From the NCBI GenBank assembly GCA_963676905.2, contig CAXXVE010000001.1, positions 3,348,001 through 3,412,000 of the forward strand: a stretch of 64,000 bases of DNA, given 5' to 3'. Under the pieces are notes generated by a model that saw only the letters and a program-made list of their open reading frames with translations, searched no databases and was not told the DNA's origin. The stretch comes from Oceanispirochaeta sp963676905. Its GTDB lineage: Bacteria > Spirochaetota > Spirochaetia > DSM-2461. Each line of letters opens with the position of its first letter. The stretch's first letter is position 1. The translations under genes were made by a program, and so were the position numbers. Below are positions 50,912 to 59,948 of this stretch, piece by piece.

Positions 50912-51695
50912 CGATATCCTCTCCAAGGTAGGCTTTGATAACTTCCTTGTTGTGCTTGATCTCTTCGGGAGTTCCATGAGCGATCATTTTACCGTAGTCC
51001 ACAACATAGATCCGTTCAGACAGGGTCATAACCAAACTCATATCATGTTCAATAAGAAGAATGGTCAGACCATCTTCCTTTCTGAGTTTCTGAATCAGAT
51101 CAACAAGCTCATTGGTCTCCTGGGGGTTCATACCCGCAGCAGGCTCGTCGAGGAGGAGAAGGAAAGGATCTGTAGCCATGGCTCTGGCAATCTCAAGACG
51201 GCGCTGAGCACCGTAAGGAAGGTTGCAGGCCAGTTCATTGACATACTGTTCAAGACCGATTTTTTTTAATATGGCATAGCTGTCATCGATTACTTTTTTT
51301 TCTTCTTCCCTGTTCTTCTTTGTATGAAGCACAGAGCTCAGGATAGAGGACTTCAGGGACTGATGGCGTCCGATCATAACATTCTCAAGAACCGACATAT
51401 TGCTGAACAGTCTGATGTTCTGAAAAGTTCTGGCAAGCCCTTTTTCGTTGATAACATTGGGCTTCAGTCCATTGAGAACAGTAGTTCCTTCAGGAGTATT
51501 CACCCTGACCTGACCATGGGTCGGAACATAAACACCTGTTACACAGTTGAAAAAAGTTGTTTTTCCGGCCCCGTTAGGACCGATAAGAGCTACAATCTCG
51601 CCCTTGTTTATTTTAAGACTTACATTATCAACGGCTCTGAGGCCTCCGAAGACCATGGACAGTCCGTCTACTTCAAGTACGGGAGCATCACTCAT
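50904..51695 (-). CDS. livG: Branched-chain amino acid ABC transporter ATP-binding protein LivG
   Basis: The second ATPase, 263 residues. Walker A GPNGAGKTT is near 38-46 and Walker B LLLDEPAAGMNP near 168. The signature position reads LPYGAQRRLEIARAM, the LivG-type variant of LSGGQ. The C-terminal GTPEEIKHNKEVIKAYLGE tail is typical of LivG. It overlaps livM by four bases (ATGA) and livF by eight. Confidence 0.93.
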   Translation of the reverse strand: MSDAPVLEVDGLSMVFGGLRAVDNVSLKINKGEIVALIGPNGAGKTTFFNCVTGVYVPTHGQVRVNTPEGTTVLNGLKPNVINEKGLARTFQNIRLFSNMSVLENVMIGRHQSLKSSILSSVLHTKKNREEEKKVIDDSYAILKKIGLEQYVNELACNLPYGAQRRLEIARAMATDPFLLLLDEPAAGMNPQETNELVDLIQKLRKEDGLTILLIEHDMSLVMTLSERIYVVDYGKMIAHGTPEEIKHNKEVIKAYLGEDIDA

Positions 51696-52909
51696 GCTTC
51701 TGCCTCCTGTTCATCATCGCTGGTAAATTTGTGGGACTTTCTGATCTTGGGAATAATACCGCCGGGTCTGAAGATCATCATCAGTACAAGGGCAATTCCA
51801 AAGATAAGCATCCTGTACTCACTGAAGGCTCTCAAGTACTCTGGAGTCAGAATAAAGATCAGGGCCCCGACGATAACACCGGGAATTGATCCCATACCAC
51901 CGATTACAACTACACAGAGAATAATAATAGATTCCCATGTCTTAAAGCTGGCAGGGCTGACAAAGGTTGTTTTGGCGGCAAAGAGAACACCCATTATACC
52001 GGCCCAGATAGCACCCATTGAGAAGGCTGTCAGCTTGGCCTTGGTAATATCGATTCCCATGGCCTGAGAGGCAATTTCATCTTCTCTCATGGCTTCCCAT
52101 GCACGTCCCATTTTAGAGCTCTCCATTCTTCTGATAACAATAATTGTCAGAATCGCCAGAGCAACAGCAATAAAATAGGTGAAATTGGTAGCCTGTGCGA
52201 GTCTCATTTTCTGACCGAAAAGTTCAGGACGGGCTATTTTGGAAATACCGCTGGGACCGAAGGTAAATTCTCCCCAGTTCTCAAGAACCAGACGGACGAT
52301 TTCACCGAAGGCAAGTGTAACGATGGCAAGATAGTCCCCTCTCAGACGGAGAATAGGAAGCCCAAGGAGAAAACCGAACAGTGCACTGAAAAGGGCCCCA
52401 AGGGGGAGACAAATCCAGAAGCTCAAACCGAAATGATGGTAGAGCAGAGCATAGGTATAGGCACCTACGGCATAGAAGGCCGCGTAACCCAGATGAAGGA
52501 GTCCGCCGAAACCGACTACAATATTGAGTCCCAGACCGAGAACAACATACATCAAAGCCGTGGTCATAATGCTTGTCTGATACATTGACATCAGAAAGGG
52601 AAAAACAATCATAACGGCAAGAAGAATACCCAGTGAGGAGTAGCGGATCTTCTTGTTTTCCATTTTTTTGTTAACAGTTTCTGTCCAGGAAGGCTTGTCG
52701 GATTTTTCTTTGGTACTGCTTCTCTTGGAAAGGAAGGCTCCGAGGAGAGTTACAACAAATGCCGCGATTCCGACAAAGGCCATGTTGGACCATCTCCAGA
52801 GAAGAGTGTTTGTAATGGTATTAACCTTCATGACCATGATAGGAAAGGTCAGAAACATAAACCATATTGCGCTAAGGAATGCTTTTTTTACGTCTTTTAA
52901 ACTAATCAT
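51692..52909 (-). CDS. livM: Branched-chain amino acid ABC transporter permease LivM
   Basis: Permease subunit of 405 residues, longer than many LivM because of an N-terminal extension of about 90 residues with two membrane segments and a charged cytosolic loop, as also found in E. coli LivM. The core includes GFGGLLHLGYAAFYAVGAYTYALL and the coupling-helix region AMREDEIASQAMGID. GIMGVLFAAKTTFVSPASF and the late GGMGSIPGVIVGA are typical. Confidence 0.93.
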   Translation of the reverse strand: MISLKDVKKAFLSAIWFMFLTFPIMVMKVNTITNTLLWRWSNMAFVGIAAFVVTLLGAFLSKRSSTKEKSDKPSWTETVNKKMENKKIRYSSLGILLAVMIVFPFLMSMYQTSIMTTALMYVVLGLGLNIVVGFGGLLHLGYAAFYAVGAYTYALLYHHFGLSFWICLPLGALFSALFGFLLGLPILRLRGDYLAIVTLAFGEIVRLVLENWGEFTFGPSGISKIARPELFGQKMRLAQATNFTYFIAVALAILTIIVIRRMESSKMGRAWEAMREDEIASQAMGIDITKAKLTAFSMGAIWAGIMGVLFAAKTTFVSPASFKTWESIIILCVVVIGGMGSIPGVIVGALIFILTPEYLRAFSEYRMLIFGIALVLMMIFRPGGIIPKIRKSHKFTSDDEQEAEA

Positions 52910-52931
52910 TTATACATCTCTCTTTTTATAA

Positions 52932-53834
52932 TCACACTTTTTCATTTTCCTTCCGTCCCAGAAGTCCGGCAGGCTTGAATATCAGAATGAGAATAAGAAT
53001 GATAAAGGCGAAAGCATCTTCATAGTCACTGGCAATGTAACCGGCTCCGAAACTTTCAGTCAGCCCCAGGACAAAGCTTCCAAGAACTGCACCGGGAATA
53101 CTTCCGATTCCGCCAAGTACCGCTGCTACGAAGGCCTTGATACCGGCAATAAATCCAATATAAAAGTTTATCTGTCCGATATGGGAGCTGATCAGAACAC
53201 CACCCAGAGCTGCGGTAGCAGACCCGATAAGAAAGGTCATTGAGATAACCTTATCCACGTTAATACCCACAAGCTGGGCCATATTTGTGTCCTGGGAAGT
53301 GGCTCTCATGGCCTTGCCCATTTTTGTAAATTTAATCAGCAAAGTCAGAAGAATCATAACAACAGCTGTGGTAATCAGAATAAGAAACTCAGTGGTAGTC
53401 AGAGGACCGCCGTCGAGGAATTTAATAGATGGCAGCAGTTTGGGGAAAGGCAGAAAGTCTGATGTCTGTGCCAGAAGAACATAGTTCTGAAGAAAAATGG
53501 ACATACCAATGGCCGAAATCAGTACCGAAAGACGGGGTGCCTTTCTGAGGGGCCGGTACGCAAGCTTTTCAATTGTTACACCGTATGCGGCAGAATAAAT
53601 AATGGCTGCCAGACAGGCCAGAATGAATATTAAAACAGGATTCATTGAGGTTGTGGCCAGGGCTCCGCCGATAATAAGGGCCGTGAAGGCACCGATCATA
53701 TAAATTTCACCATGGGCGAAGTTTATCAGTTTGATAATACCATAAACCATGGTGTATCCCAGCGCGATTAACGCATAAATACTTCCTCTTGTGAGACCAC
53801 CGAGGAACAGGGAGAAAAAATACTCGAGATTCAT
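52932..53834 (-). CDS. livH: Branched-chain amino acid ABC transporter permease LivH
   Basis: Partner permease of 300 residues. It starts with the family pattern FLGGLTRGSIYALIALGYTMVYGIIKLINFAHGEIYMIGA, has the coupling region MRATSQDTNMAQLVGINVDKV near 180, and ends in AAVLGGIGSIPGAVLGSFVLG. About eight membrane helices. It lies between the binding protein gene and livM. Confidence 0.94.
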   Translation of the reverse strand: MNLEYFFSLFLGGLTRGSIYALIALGYTMVYGIIKLINFAHGEIYMIGAFTALIIGGALATTSMNPVLIFILACLAAIIYSAAYGVTIEKLAYRPLRKAPRLSVLISAIGMSIFLQNYVLLAQTSDFLPFPKLLPSIKFLDGGPLTTTEFLILITTAVVMILLTLLIKFTKMGKAMRATSQDTNMAQLVGINVDKVISMTFLIGSATAALGGVLISSHIGQINFYIGFIAGIKAFVAAVLGGIGSIPGAVLGSFVLGLTESFGAGYIASDYEDAFAFIILILILIFKPAGLLGRKENEKV

Positions 53835-53938
53835 GAAGAATACATACTCCTATTTTTTGAAATACCTTAACAGACCGGGAGCAGATACCCAAAAGCATCT
53901 GCTCCCGATCATGTATTTAGAGGTAGATTCGCAATAAC

Positions 53939-55054
53939 TTATTTAAGTTCTACGTATGAACCGTTCTGAACCTGGTATACGGCAAAACCTACACCAATGG
54001 CATCACCCTTGTCGTCGAAGGAGATTTTTCCAAGGGGAGTTTCAACGTACTCGCTCTGAAGAGCAGCCATGATTGCATCGTAGTCGGTGGAACCGGCTTT
54101 CTCGATGGCATTCAGAAGGGCTACAGTAGCAGCATAAGCGTTCAGGAAGAAAGCACCGGGCTCTTCACCGTATTTCGCTCTGTGGTCTTCTGTAGCTTTA
54201 ACAGCCATGGGGTTGGATGTTGTATCCATGGGACCTGTAGCATATACATCTTCAGCGTACTCGCCGGCAACTCTGATAAAGGTATCATCTTTAACACCGT
54301 CGTCAGAGATAAATACAATGTCCAGACCCTTTGACTTCATCTGCTGTACCAGCTTGGAAGCTTCGGGGTGGTATCCGCCGTAGATTACAGCGTCAGCACC
54401 GGAGTTGGCAACCTTGTTGACTATGGCAGAGTAGTCGAGGGCTCCAGCCTGGATACCTTCGTACATAACTGTTTCAACACCGCTTCTGGCATCGAGTTCA
54501 GCCTGACAGAAGTCGGCAAAGCCCTTTCCGTAGTCTCCTCTGTCGTGGAGAATAGCAAATGTTTTGATTCCCAGTGTATTAACAGCGTAGTTGACCGCAA
54601 CTTCAGCCTGAGCGTCATCGGGTGCAATGGTTCTCAGAAAGTTGGGATAGTCTCCGCTCTTTGTCAGAGGGGGGTTTGTGGCTGAGGGAGAGATTGTAAT
54701 AACATTCTCATCAACATAGACACCCAGAGCTGACTTTGTAGCACCGGAACAGATGTGGCCGATTACGGCAACAACACCGTCACCTACAAGTTTAGCTGCA
54801 GTATTTGTAGCTTTACCGGGATCACACTCATCATCCTCTACAAACAGTTCAACCTGTCTGCCAAGAACACCGCCGTTGGCATTGATCTCTTCAACAACCA
54901 GTTCAGCAGCTCTCACGGTGGGAATACCGTAGGAAGCGAGGTCTCCGGAGTGTGCTCCGCCTACTCCAATTTTAATTGATTCTGTTTCTTTTTTACATCC
55001 AATAAAAGACATAGCAAGAAAAGCAGTCAGAGCTAGCATCAAGATCTTTTTCAT
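53939..55054 (-). CDS. livJ: Branched-chain amino acid ABC transporter substrate-binding lipoprotein
   Basis: Periplasmic binding protein, type 1 fold, 371 residues. I use the ATG at 55054, directly behind AAGGAG and giving a lipoprotein signal peptide with the lipobox FIGC (Cys20). The mature protein starts with the LivJ-type IKIGVGGAHSGDLASYGIPTVRAAELVVEEIN, and VAVIGHICSGAT is near 95. SPSATNPPLT and the GGYHPEAS segment are ligand-site regions. The ligand is assigned from the family and the liv operon; peptides or other amides are possible. First gene of the operon. Confidence 0.88.
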   Translation of the reverse strand: MKKILMLALTAFLAMSFIGCKKETESIKIGVGGAHSGDLASYGIPTVRAAELVVEEINANGGVLGRQVELFVEDDECDPGKATNTAAKLVGDGVVAVIGHICSGATKSALGVYVDENVITISPSATNPPLTKSGDYPNFLRTIAPDDAQAEVAVNYAVNTLGIKTFAILHDRGDYGKGFADFCQAELDARSGVETVMYEGIQAGALDYSAIVNKVANSGADAVIYGGYHPEASKLVQQMKSKGLDIVFISDDGVKDDTFIRVAGEYAEDVYATGPMDTTSNPMAVKATEDHRAKYGEEPGAFFLNAYAATVALLNAIEKAGSTDYDAIMAALQSEYVETPLGKISFDDKGDAIGVGFAVYQVQNGSYVELK

Positions 55055-55099
55055 TTTTTTCTCCTTGTGCAAGTAGTAACCTTATAAATGGTTTTATTT

Positions 55100-55128
55100 T
55101 TTATAGGATTAAAAGAGTGAATTGTCAA
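55100..55128 (-). promoter_or_regulatory. Promoter of the liv operon
   Basis: A perfect TTGACA, a 17-base spacer and TATAAA on the minus strand, about 45 bases upstream of the livJ start. Confidence 0.8.
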
Positions 55129-55506
55129 TGTTTAGTTAATATTGCCTACATTCTGGAAGATTTAACCAATTTTGCCCTGTAAACAAATGTTTTACAATAA
55201 AAGAAAGGCTGTATTTTACGTTTTTCACATTTTCTCATCATTTTTCATACATAATCATTGGATGACTTTCCAAAAAGTAGCTGTTAAATGTATAAAAACA
55301 GAGATTTTTTCATATAGTTTGACTAAGGTTTTAACGAGGTTGCCGAAATAGCAATTTAATTTTGCACTGATTTTTCTTGGAAAAATTATGAAAAATACAA
55401 AAATGTTGTTTTCTTATGTTTGAATAACAGATCCCCCGGAGGGGGTATATCGGTTTTTATTGTTTTTTTGAAAAATTAAAAAAACAAGTTGTTCAATTTT
55501 AACAAA
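55129..55506. other. AT-rich intergenic region without a gene
   Basis: Between the liv promoter and the purD terminator I find no plausible gene on either strand. The sequence is rich in A and T tracts. The only structure is a short perfect hairpin CCCCC-GGA-GGGGG (about 55432-55446) followed on the plus strand by a T-rich stretch, with no gene ending before it on that strand. Confidence 0.6.
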
Positions 55507-55539
55507 GCCTGCCCGGAAATGCAGTTTTCCGTGACAGGC
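55507..55539 (-). terminator. Hairpin at the end of the purine operon
   Basis: The stem is GCCTG with an inner CGGAAA, closing on TTTCCG and CAGGC. The tail on the minus strand is only moderately T-rich. It lies 12 bases past the purD stop. Confidence 0.6.
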
Positions 55540-55550
55540 CCGTTTTAAGG

Positions 55551-56807
55551 TCAGTCCAGTACAGGACCGCCGATATCCTTTCTGTAGACAGAATTTTCGA
55601 AACTGATCCGGCTGACGTCTGCATAGCAGTTCCGCCTTGCCTCTTCCAGGGTAGCCCCGGTGGCAACAACATTGAGAACACGTCCGCCCGAAGTGTAGAG
55701 CTCTCCGTTTTCAAGCTTAGCGCCGGCGATAAAGACATCGCTTTGACTGCTGCCGATTCCGGTGATCTTTTTCCCCTTCTCGTAACTCCCTGGATACCCG
55801 CCTGAGGCAATGACAACGCAGCAGCTGCTTCCGCTTTTCCATTCAGGTTGTACCGTATCAAGTCTGCCCTCTATGGACGCCTGAATCAGCTCCAGAAGGT
55901 CTGAATCGAGTAATGAGAGTACGGCCTGTGTTTCAGGGTCCCCCATTCTCAGGTTGTATTCCAGGAGGTAGACACCTTTTTCGTTGATCATCAGACCGAA
56001 GAAGATGACTCCCGCAAAGTTCAGCCCTTCTTTATCAAGGCCTCTGCGGGTCGGCTCCAGTATCTCAGTATTGAAAAGATCCATGACCCTCTCATCAACA
56101 TGGGGATTCGGGCTGATTACGCCCATTCCCCCTGTGTTGGGTCCGGTCTCACCCTCAAGAATCTTTTTGTGATCCTTGGCGCTCAGCAGAGGCATGATTG
56201 TCTTCCCGTCATAAAAGGAGAGTATGGATGCCTCAACCCCTGTAAGGAACTCCTCTATGACTATGCTGTCACCAGCATCACCAAAGGCCCTGCCCTTCAT
56301 AAGGGTGTCCAGGGCATCAACGGCTTCTGCAAGGTCGGCGCAGATAAGCACCCCCTTCCCTGCGGCCAGGCCGTCGGCCTTCAGGACGATTGGAAAGCCG
56401 GCGGTCTCGAGATACTCTCTGGCTTCATCATAGTCGGTGAAATTGCCGTAGGCCGCCGTCTTTATTCCGTACTTCTTCATGAAGTCTTTGGCCATACATT
56501 TGCTGCCCTCCAGAAGGGCCGCCGCCCTGTGGGGGCCGAGAACGGGTATACCCTTCTCTTTGAAGCGGTCGGCAATGCCCGCAACAAGCATATCCTCGGA
56601 CCCGGGGAGTGCCATATCAATTTGATTCGCAGCGGCGAAATCAGCCAGATCCTGAGGATCTGTGAGAGGAACATTTTCACATCCCTCTTCCGATTCGGTA
56701 CCACCGTTTCCAGGGGCGCAGTAAACTTTTGTCACATCAGGGTTCTGCAGCAGCTTTTTCACAAGAGCGTGCTCTCTTCCGCCGCTTCCGGTTACCAGAA
56801 TTTTCAT
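55551..56807 (-). CDS. purD: Phosphoribosylamine--glycine ligase
   Basis: Second step of de novo purine synthesis (GAR synthetase), 418 residues, ATP-grasp fold. GSGGREHALVKKL is at 7-19, ADGLAAGKGVLIC near 144, GPNTGGMGVISPNP near 220, and GVIFFGLMINEKGVYLLEYNLRMGDPETQAVL near 266. It is not fused to purM or purN as in animals. Last gene of the operon, 11 bases after purH. Confidence 0.96.
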   Translation of the reverse strand: MKILVTGSGGREHALVKKLLQNPDVTKVYCAPGNGGTESEEGCENVPLTDPQDLADFAAANQIDMALPGSEDMLVAGIADRFKEKGIPVLGPHRAAALLEGSKCMAKDFMKKYGIKTAAYGNFTDYDEAREYLETAGFPIVLKADGLAAGKGVLICADLAEAVDALDTLMKGRAFGDAGDSIVIEEFLTGVEASILSFYDGKTIMPLLSAKDHKKILEGETGPNTGGMGVISPNPHVDERVMDLFNTEILEPTRRGLDKEGLNFAGVIFFGLMINEKGVYLLEYNLRMGDPETQAVLSLLDSDLLELIQASIEGRLDTVQPEWKSGSSCCVVIASGGYPGSYEKGKKITGIGSSQSDVFIAGAKLENGELYTSGGRVLNVVATGATLEEARRNCYADVSRISFENSVYRKDIGGPVLD

Positions 56808-56818
56808 AGATCAGCTCC

Positions 56819-58318
56819 CTAGTGCTTGAAGTGGCGCATGCCTGTAAAGATCATAGGGATTCCCTTCTCGTTACAGGCCTTGATAGAGTCTTCGTCTCGG
56901 ATAGAACCGCCGGGCTGAATGATCGCCTTGATTCCCTTTTCTGCGCTCAGAGTAACAACGTCGTCAAAGGGAAAGAAGGCATCCGATGCCAGAACTGTCC
57001 CGTCCCCTGCCCGCTCGATTGCCTGCTGGGCAGCCCAGATCCTGTTGGTCTGGCCGGTTCCTATACCTGTAGCCTTTCCGTCCTTCACAACAACGATAGC
57101 GTTGGATTTAACATGCTTTACAACCTTCTGGCCGAAGACAAGATCATCCATCAGTTCAGGTTCGGGTTCAACTTCTGTGACGACTTTGAAGTCATTTGAG
57201 AAGCTGAGGTCTGCATCCTGAACCAGAATACCCCCGTCTACCTTGACGATTTCGAGGGGGTCAGAGGGCTTGTTGGAGGTCTGGATGACGCGGAGGTTCT
57301 TTTTGGACTTCAGTACCTCAAGGGCCTCATCGGTGAAGGAGGGGGCGACTACGATCTCGAGAAAGATCTTTATCATCTCTTCTGCGGCCTCTTTTGTGAC
57401 CTCACCGTTAATGGCTACGATTCCTCCGAATATGGAAGTGGGGTCGCATTCATAGGCCTTTTTGTAGGCGTCGGCAGCATTTTTACCGAAAGCCACACCG
57501 CAGGGTGTGGAGTGCTTCAAACCGCAGCAGACAAGTGTGTCAAACTCGTTGACGATCTTCCAGGCCACATCCATATCACGAATGTTGTTGAAGGAGAGTT
57601 CTTTGCCGTTAAGCTGCTTGAAATCTGAAAAAGATCCGCCGCCCCAGGTATTTGTGTAGAAAGCGGCGCCCTGGTGGGGGTTTTCTCCGTAGCGGAGGTC
57701 CATATTCTTTTTAAAGGATGCGGGAAAGAACTCGGGCATTGAGTCCCGGCCGAGGAAAAACTGGCTGATTGCCGCATCGTATGCAGATGTCAGATTAAAG
57801 ACCTTGCCTGCAAGCATCTTTCTTGTCTCGAAGGTAACATCCCCCTCTTTGTCCATCTCTTCCATTACAGCGGCATAGTCCTCTGTATTGCAGATTACGG
57901 TGACATCCTGAAAGTTCTTGGCTGCAGAGCGGAGCATTGTGGGGCCTCCGATATCGATAAACTCGACCTTTTCTTCAAAGCTCTTGTCTGTGGATACTTC
58001 ATCGAAGAAGGGGTAGAGGTTAACAACAACCATATCAATGGTTCCAATGCCTTCCGCCTTAATGGTAGACATGTGCTCTTCATTGTCCCTGATGGCAAGG
58101 ATTCCGCCGTGAATCACGGGGTGAAGAGTCTTGACCCGACCGTCAAGCATCTCTTTTCCGCCGGTGACCTTGGAAACCTCAACGGGTTCCAGTCCCTGCT
58201 CCTGGAGGTAACGGTATGTTCCGCCGGTTGAGATGATCTCCCAGCCGTTTTTTTTCAGAAACTGCCCCAGTTCAAGGACACCGTCTTTTTTGTACACGCT
58301 GATAAGTGCTCTTTTCAT
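56819..58318 (-). CDS. purH: Bifunctional AICAR transformylase / IMP cyclohydrolase
   Basis: Last two steps to IMP, 499 residues. The N-terminal cyclohydrolase domain (1-190) has ISTGGTYRYLQEQG and MLDGRVKTLHPVIHGGILAIRD. The C-terminal transformylase domain has RYGENPHQGAAFYTN and the catalytic KHSTPCGVAFG near 268-278. The C-terminal IQPGGSIRDEDSIKACNEKGIPMIFTGMRHFKH is intact. It overlaps purN by four bases. Confidence 0.97.
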   Translation of the reverse strand: MKRALISVYKKDGVLELGQFLKKNGWEIISTGGTYRYLQEQGLEPVEVSKVTGGKEMLDGRVKTLHPVIHGGILAIRDNEEHMSTIKAEGIGTIDMVVVNLYPFFDEVSTDKSFEEKVEFIDIGGPTMLRSAAKNFQDVTVICNTEDYAAVMEEMDKEGDVTFETRKMLAGKVFNLTSAYDAAISQFFLGRDSMPEFFPASFKKNMDLRYGENPHQGAAFYTNTWGGGSFSDFKQLNGKELSFNNIRDMDVAWKIVNEFDTLVCCGLKHSTPCGVAFGKNAADAYKKAYECDPTSIFGGIVAINGEVTKEAAEEMIKIFLEIVVAPSFTDEALEVLKSKKNLRVIQTSNKPSDPLEIVKVDGGILVQDADLSFSNDFKVVTEVEPEPELMDDLVFGQKVVKHVKSNAIVVVKDGKATGIGTGQTNRIWAAQQAIERAGDGTVLASDAFFPFDDVVTLSAEKGIKAIIQPGGSIRDEDSIKACNEKGIPMIFTGMRHFKH

Positions 58319-58905
58319 TTCCCCATTCCCTTTCTATTTTCAATAATTTTTCTGACTGCTTCAGGAAGAGCGATATGCTCCTCGGTAAGGACCCTTTTCT
58401 GCAGGATCTCCGGACTGTCGCCGGGCATGACAGGGACCTCTCTCTGAAGAATGGTCTCTCCCGTATCCACACCGGCTTCCACATAGTGGACTGTACAGCC
58501 GCTTTTTTCACGGCCGGCTTCAAGGACCGCCCGGTGAACATTCATTCCGTACATTCCCCTGCCGCCGAACTCGGGCAGAAGGGCCGGATGTATATTTATT
58601 ATTTTCCCCTTCCACTTTTCAACAAAACCGGATGAGAGGATTGACAGGTAGCCGGCAAGGACGATCAGGTCCGTATCATAAGGGATCATCTCCATGATCC
58701 TGCCGGACAACCCGCCTTTCAGGGTTTTCCTGTCGGCCAGCTCTGTTTTAATACCCGCATCTGCGGCCCGGTCAAGGCCGGCTGCCGGGCGGTCGCTTAT
58801 GACTATGCATATTTCCGCATCTCCCAGTCTGCCGGCGGCTGCCGCATCGATGAGGGACTGCAGATTGCTGCCGCCTCCTGAAATCAGAACGGCTATTTTA
58901 AACAC
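58315..58905 (-). CDS. purN: Phosphoribosylglycinamide formyltransferase
   Basis: Formyltetrahydrofolate-dependent third step, 196 residues. VLISGGGSNLQSLIDA is near 6-21. The catalytic Asn and His are in INIHPALLPEFGG (near 98) and the Asp in HYVEAGVDTG (near 138). It overlaps the end of purM by 13 bases and purH by four, so all three are coupled. Confidence 0.95.
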   Translation of the reverse strand: MFKIAVLISGGGSNLQSLIDAAAAGRLGDAEICIVISDRPAAGLDRAADAGIKTELADRKTLKGGLSGRIMEMIPYDTDLIVLAGYLSILSSGFVEKWKGKIINIHPALLPEFGGRGMYGMNVHRAVLEAGREKSGCTVHYVEAGVDTGETILQREVPVMPGDSPEILQKRVLTEEHIALPEAVRKIIENRKGMGK

Positions 58906-59894
58906 AGCTTCTCGTCGCCTTTGGAGATACTCCCCAGAACGGTTACGGTCTCCCCTGCCCCTTTCAGTACAGAGGCGACTTCATCTGCCTTATCTTTTTT
59001 TACAACAAGGATAAATCCCACCCCCATGTTGAAGGTGCCCCACATTTCCTCTTCGGGTACGCCTTTGGCCTTAAGATACTCAAAGACAGGGAGAACTGGC
59101 ACTTTGGACTTCTCCACATTGGCGCAGTAGCCAGCAGGAATGGTCCGGGGCAGATTCTCGGGGATTCCCCCCCCGGTAATGTGGGCCATGCCTGTGATGT
59201 TGCCGGGTGAGGCCTTGAGGGCCTTTAAAACCGATGAAACATAGACTCTGGTGGGTTTGATAAGCTCTTTAAAGACAGGCTCACCCTGAAACTCCTCATC
59301 CAGGTCTTTCACAAGGGAGCGGACGAGACTGAATCCATTGGAGTGAACACCGCTGGAGGAGAGTGACAGAAGAACATCCCCCTCTCTGATGGCCTCGCCG
59401 TTGACGATCTCATCCCTTTCAGCAACGCCGACACAGAAGCCCGCCATATCGTAGTCTCCGTCCTTGTAGAAACCAGGCATCTCGGCAGTCTCACCGCCTA
59501 CGAGGGCGCAGTCCGCTTCTTTACAGGCGGCTGCCATCCCCAAAACGATGCGGCTTGAAACATCGGAATCCAGTTTACCGCAGGCAAGATAGTCCAGAAA
59601 GAAGAGAGGTTTTGCACCCTGACAGAGTATGTCGTTGGCACACATTGCAAAACAGTCCTGACCGACGGTATCATAGAGGCCTTTTTCAAAGGCTATAGCC
59701 AGCTTTGTCCCCACTCCGTCTGTTCCGGAAACAAGAACGGGATTCCTGTAGTCTTTCAGGGCATAGAGGGATGCAAAACTTCCCAGCCCTGTCAGTACAT
59801 TCTCATTGTGGGTTTCGGCTACGGCGTCTTTTATCTTGTCGACAGCCCTGTAGCCCTCTTCCTTATCTACACCTGAATCTTTATATGTGTGCAT
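58893..59894 (-). CDS. purM: Phosphoribosylformylglycinamidine cyclo-ligase
   Basis: AIR synthetase, 333 residues. Motifs include YKDSGVDKEEGYRAVDKIK at the N-terminus, GTDGVGTKLAIAFE near 58-71, ALVGGETAEMPGFY near 136, and GMAHITGGGIPENLPR near 236. Length and order fit the free-standing bacterial enzyme. It follows purF by 54 bases. Confidence 0.96.
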   Translation of the reverse strand: MHTYKDSGVDKEEGYRAVDKIKDAVAETHNENVLTGLGSFASLYALKDYRNPVLVSGTDGVGTKLAIAFEKGLYDTVGQDCFAMCANDILCQGAKPLFFLDYLACGKLDSDVSSRIVLGMAAACKEADCALVGGETAEMPGFYKDGDYDMAGFCVGVAERDEIVNGEAIREGDVLLSLSSSGVHSNGFSLVRSLVKDLDEEFQGEPVFKELIKPTRVYVSSVLKALKASPGNITGMAHITGGGIPENLPRTIPAGYCANVEKSKVPVLPVFEYLKAKGVPEEEMWGTFNMGVGFILVVKKDKADEVASVLKGAGETVTVLGSISKGDEKLCLK

Positions 59895-59948
59895 TATACC
59901 TTCCGTATTCTATTGAACTTGAATCTATGGGTAAAGCCTCTGGCTTCA

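Noticed and set aside
51324..52067. A 247-codon open frame on the plus strand across livG and livM
   Set aside because: It crosses two well-supported liv genes on the other strand and shows no domain.
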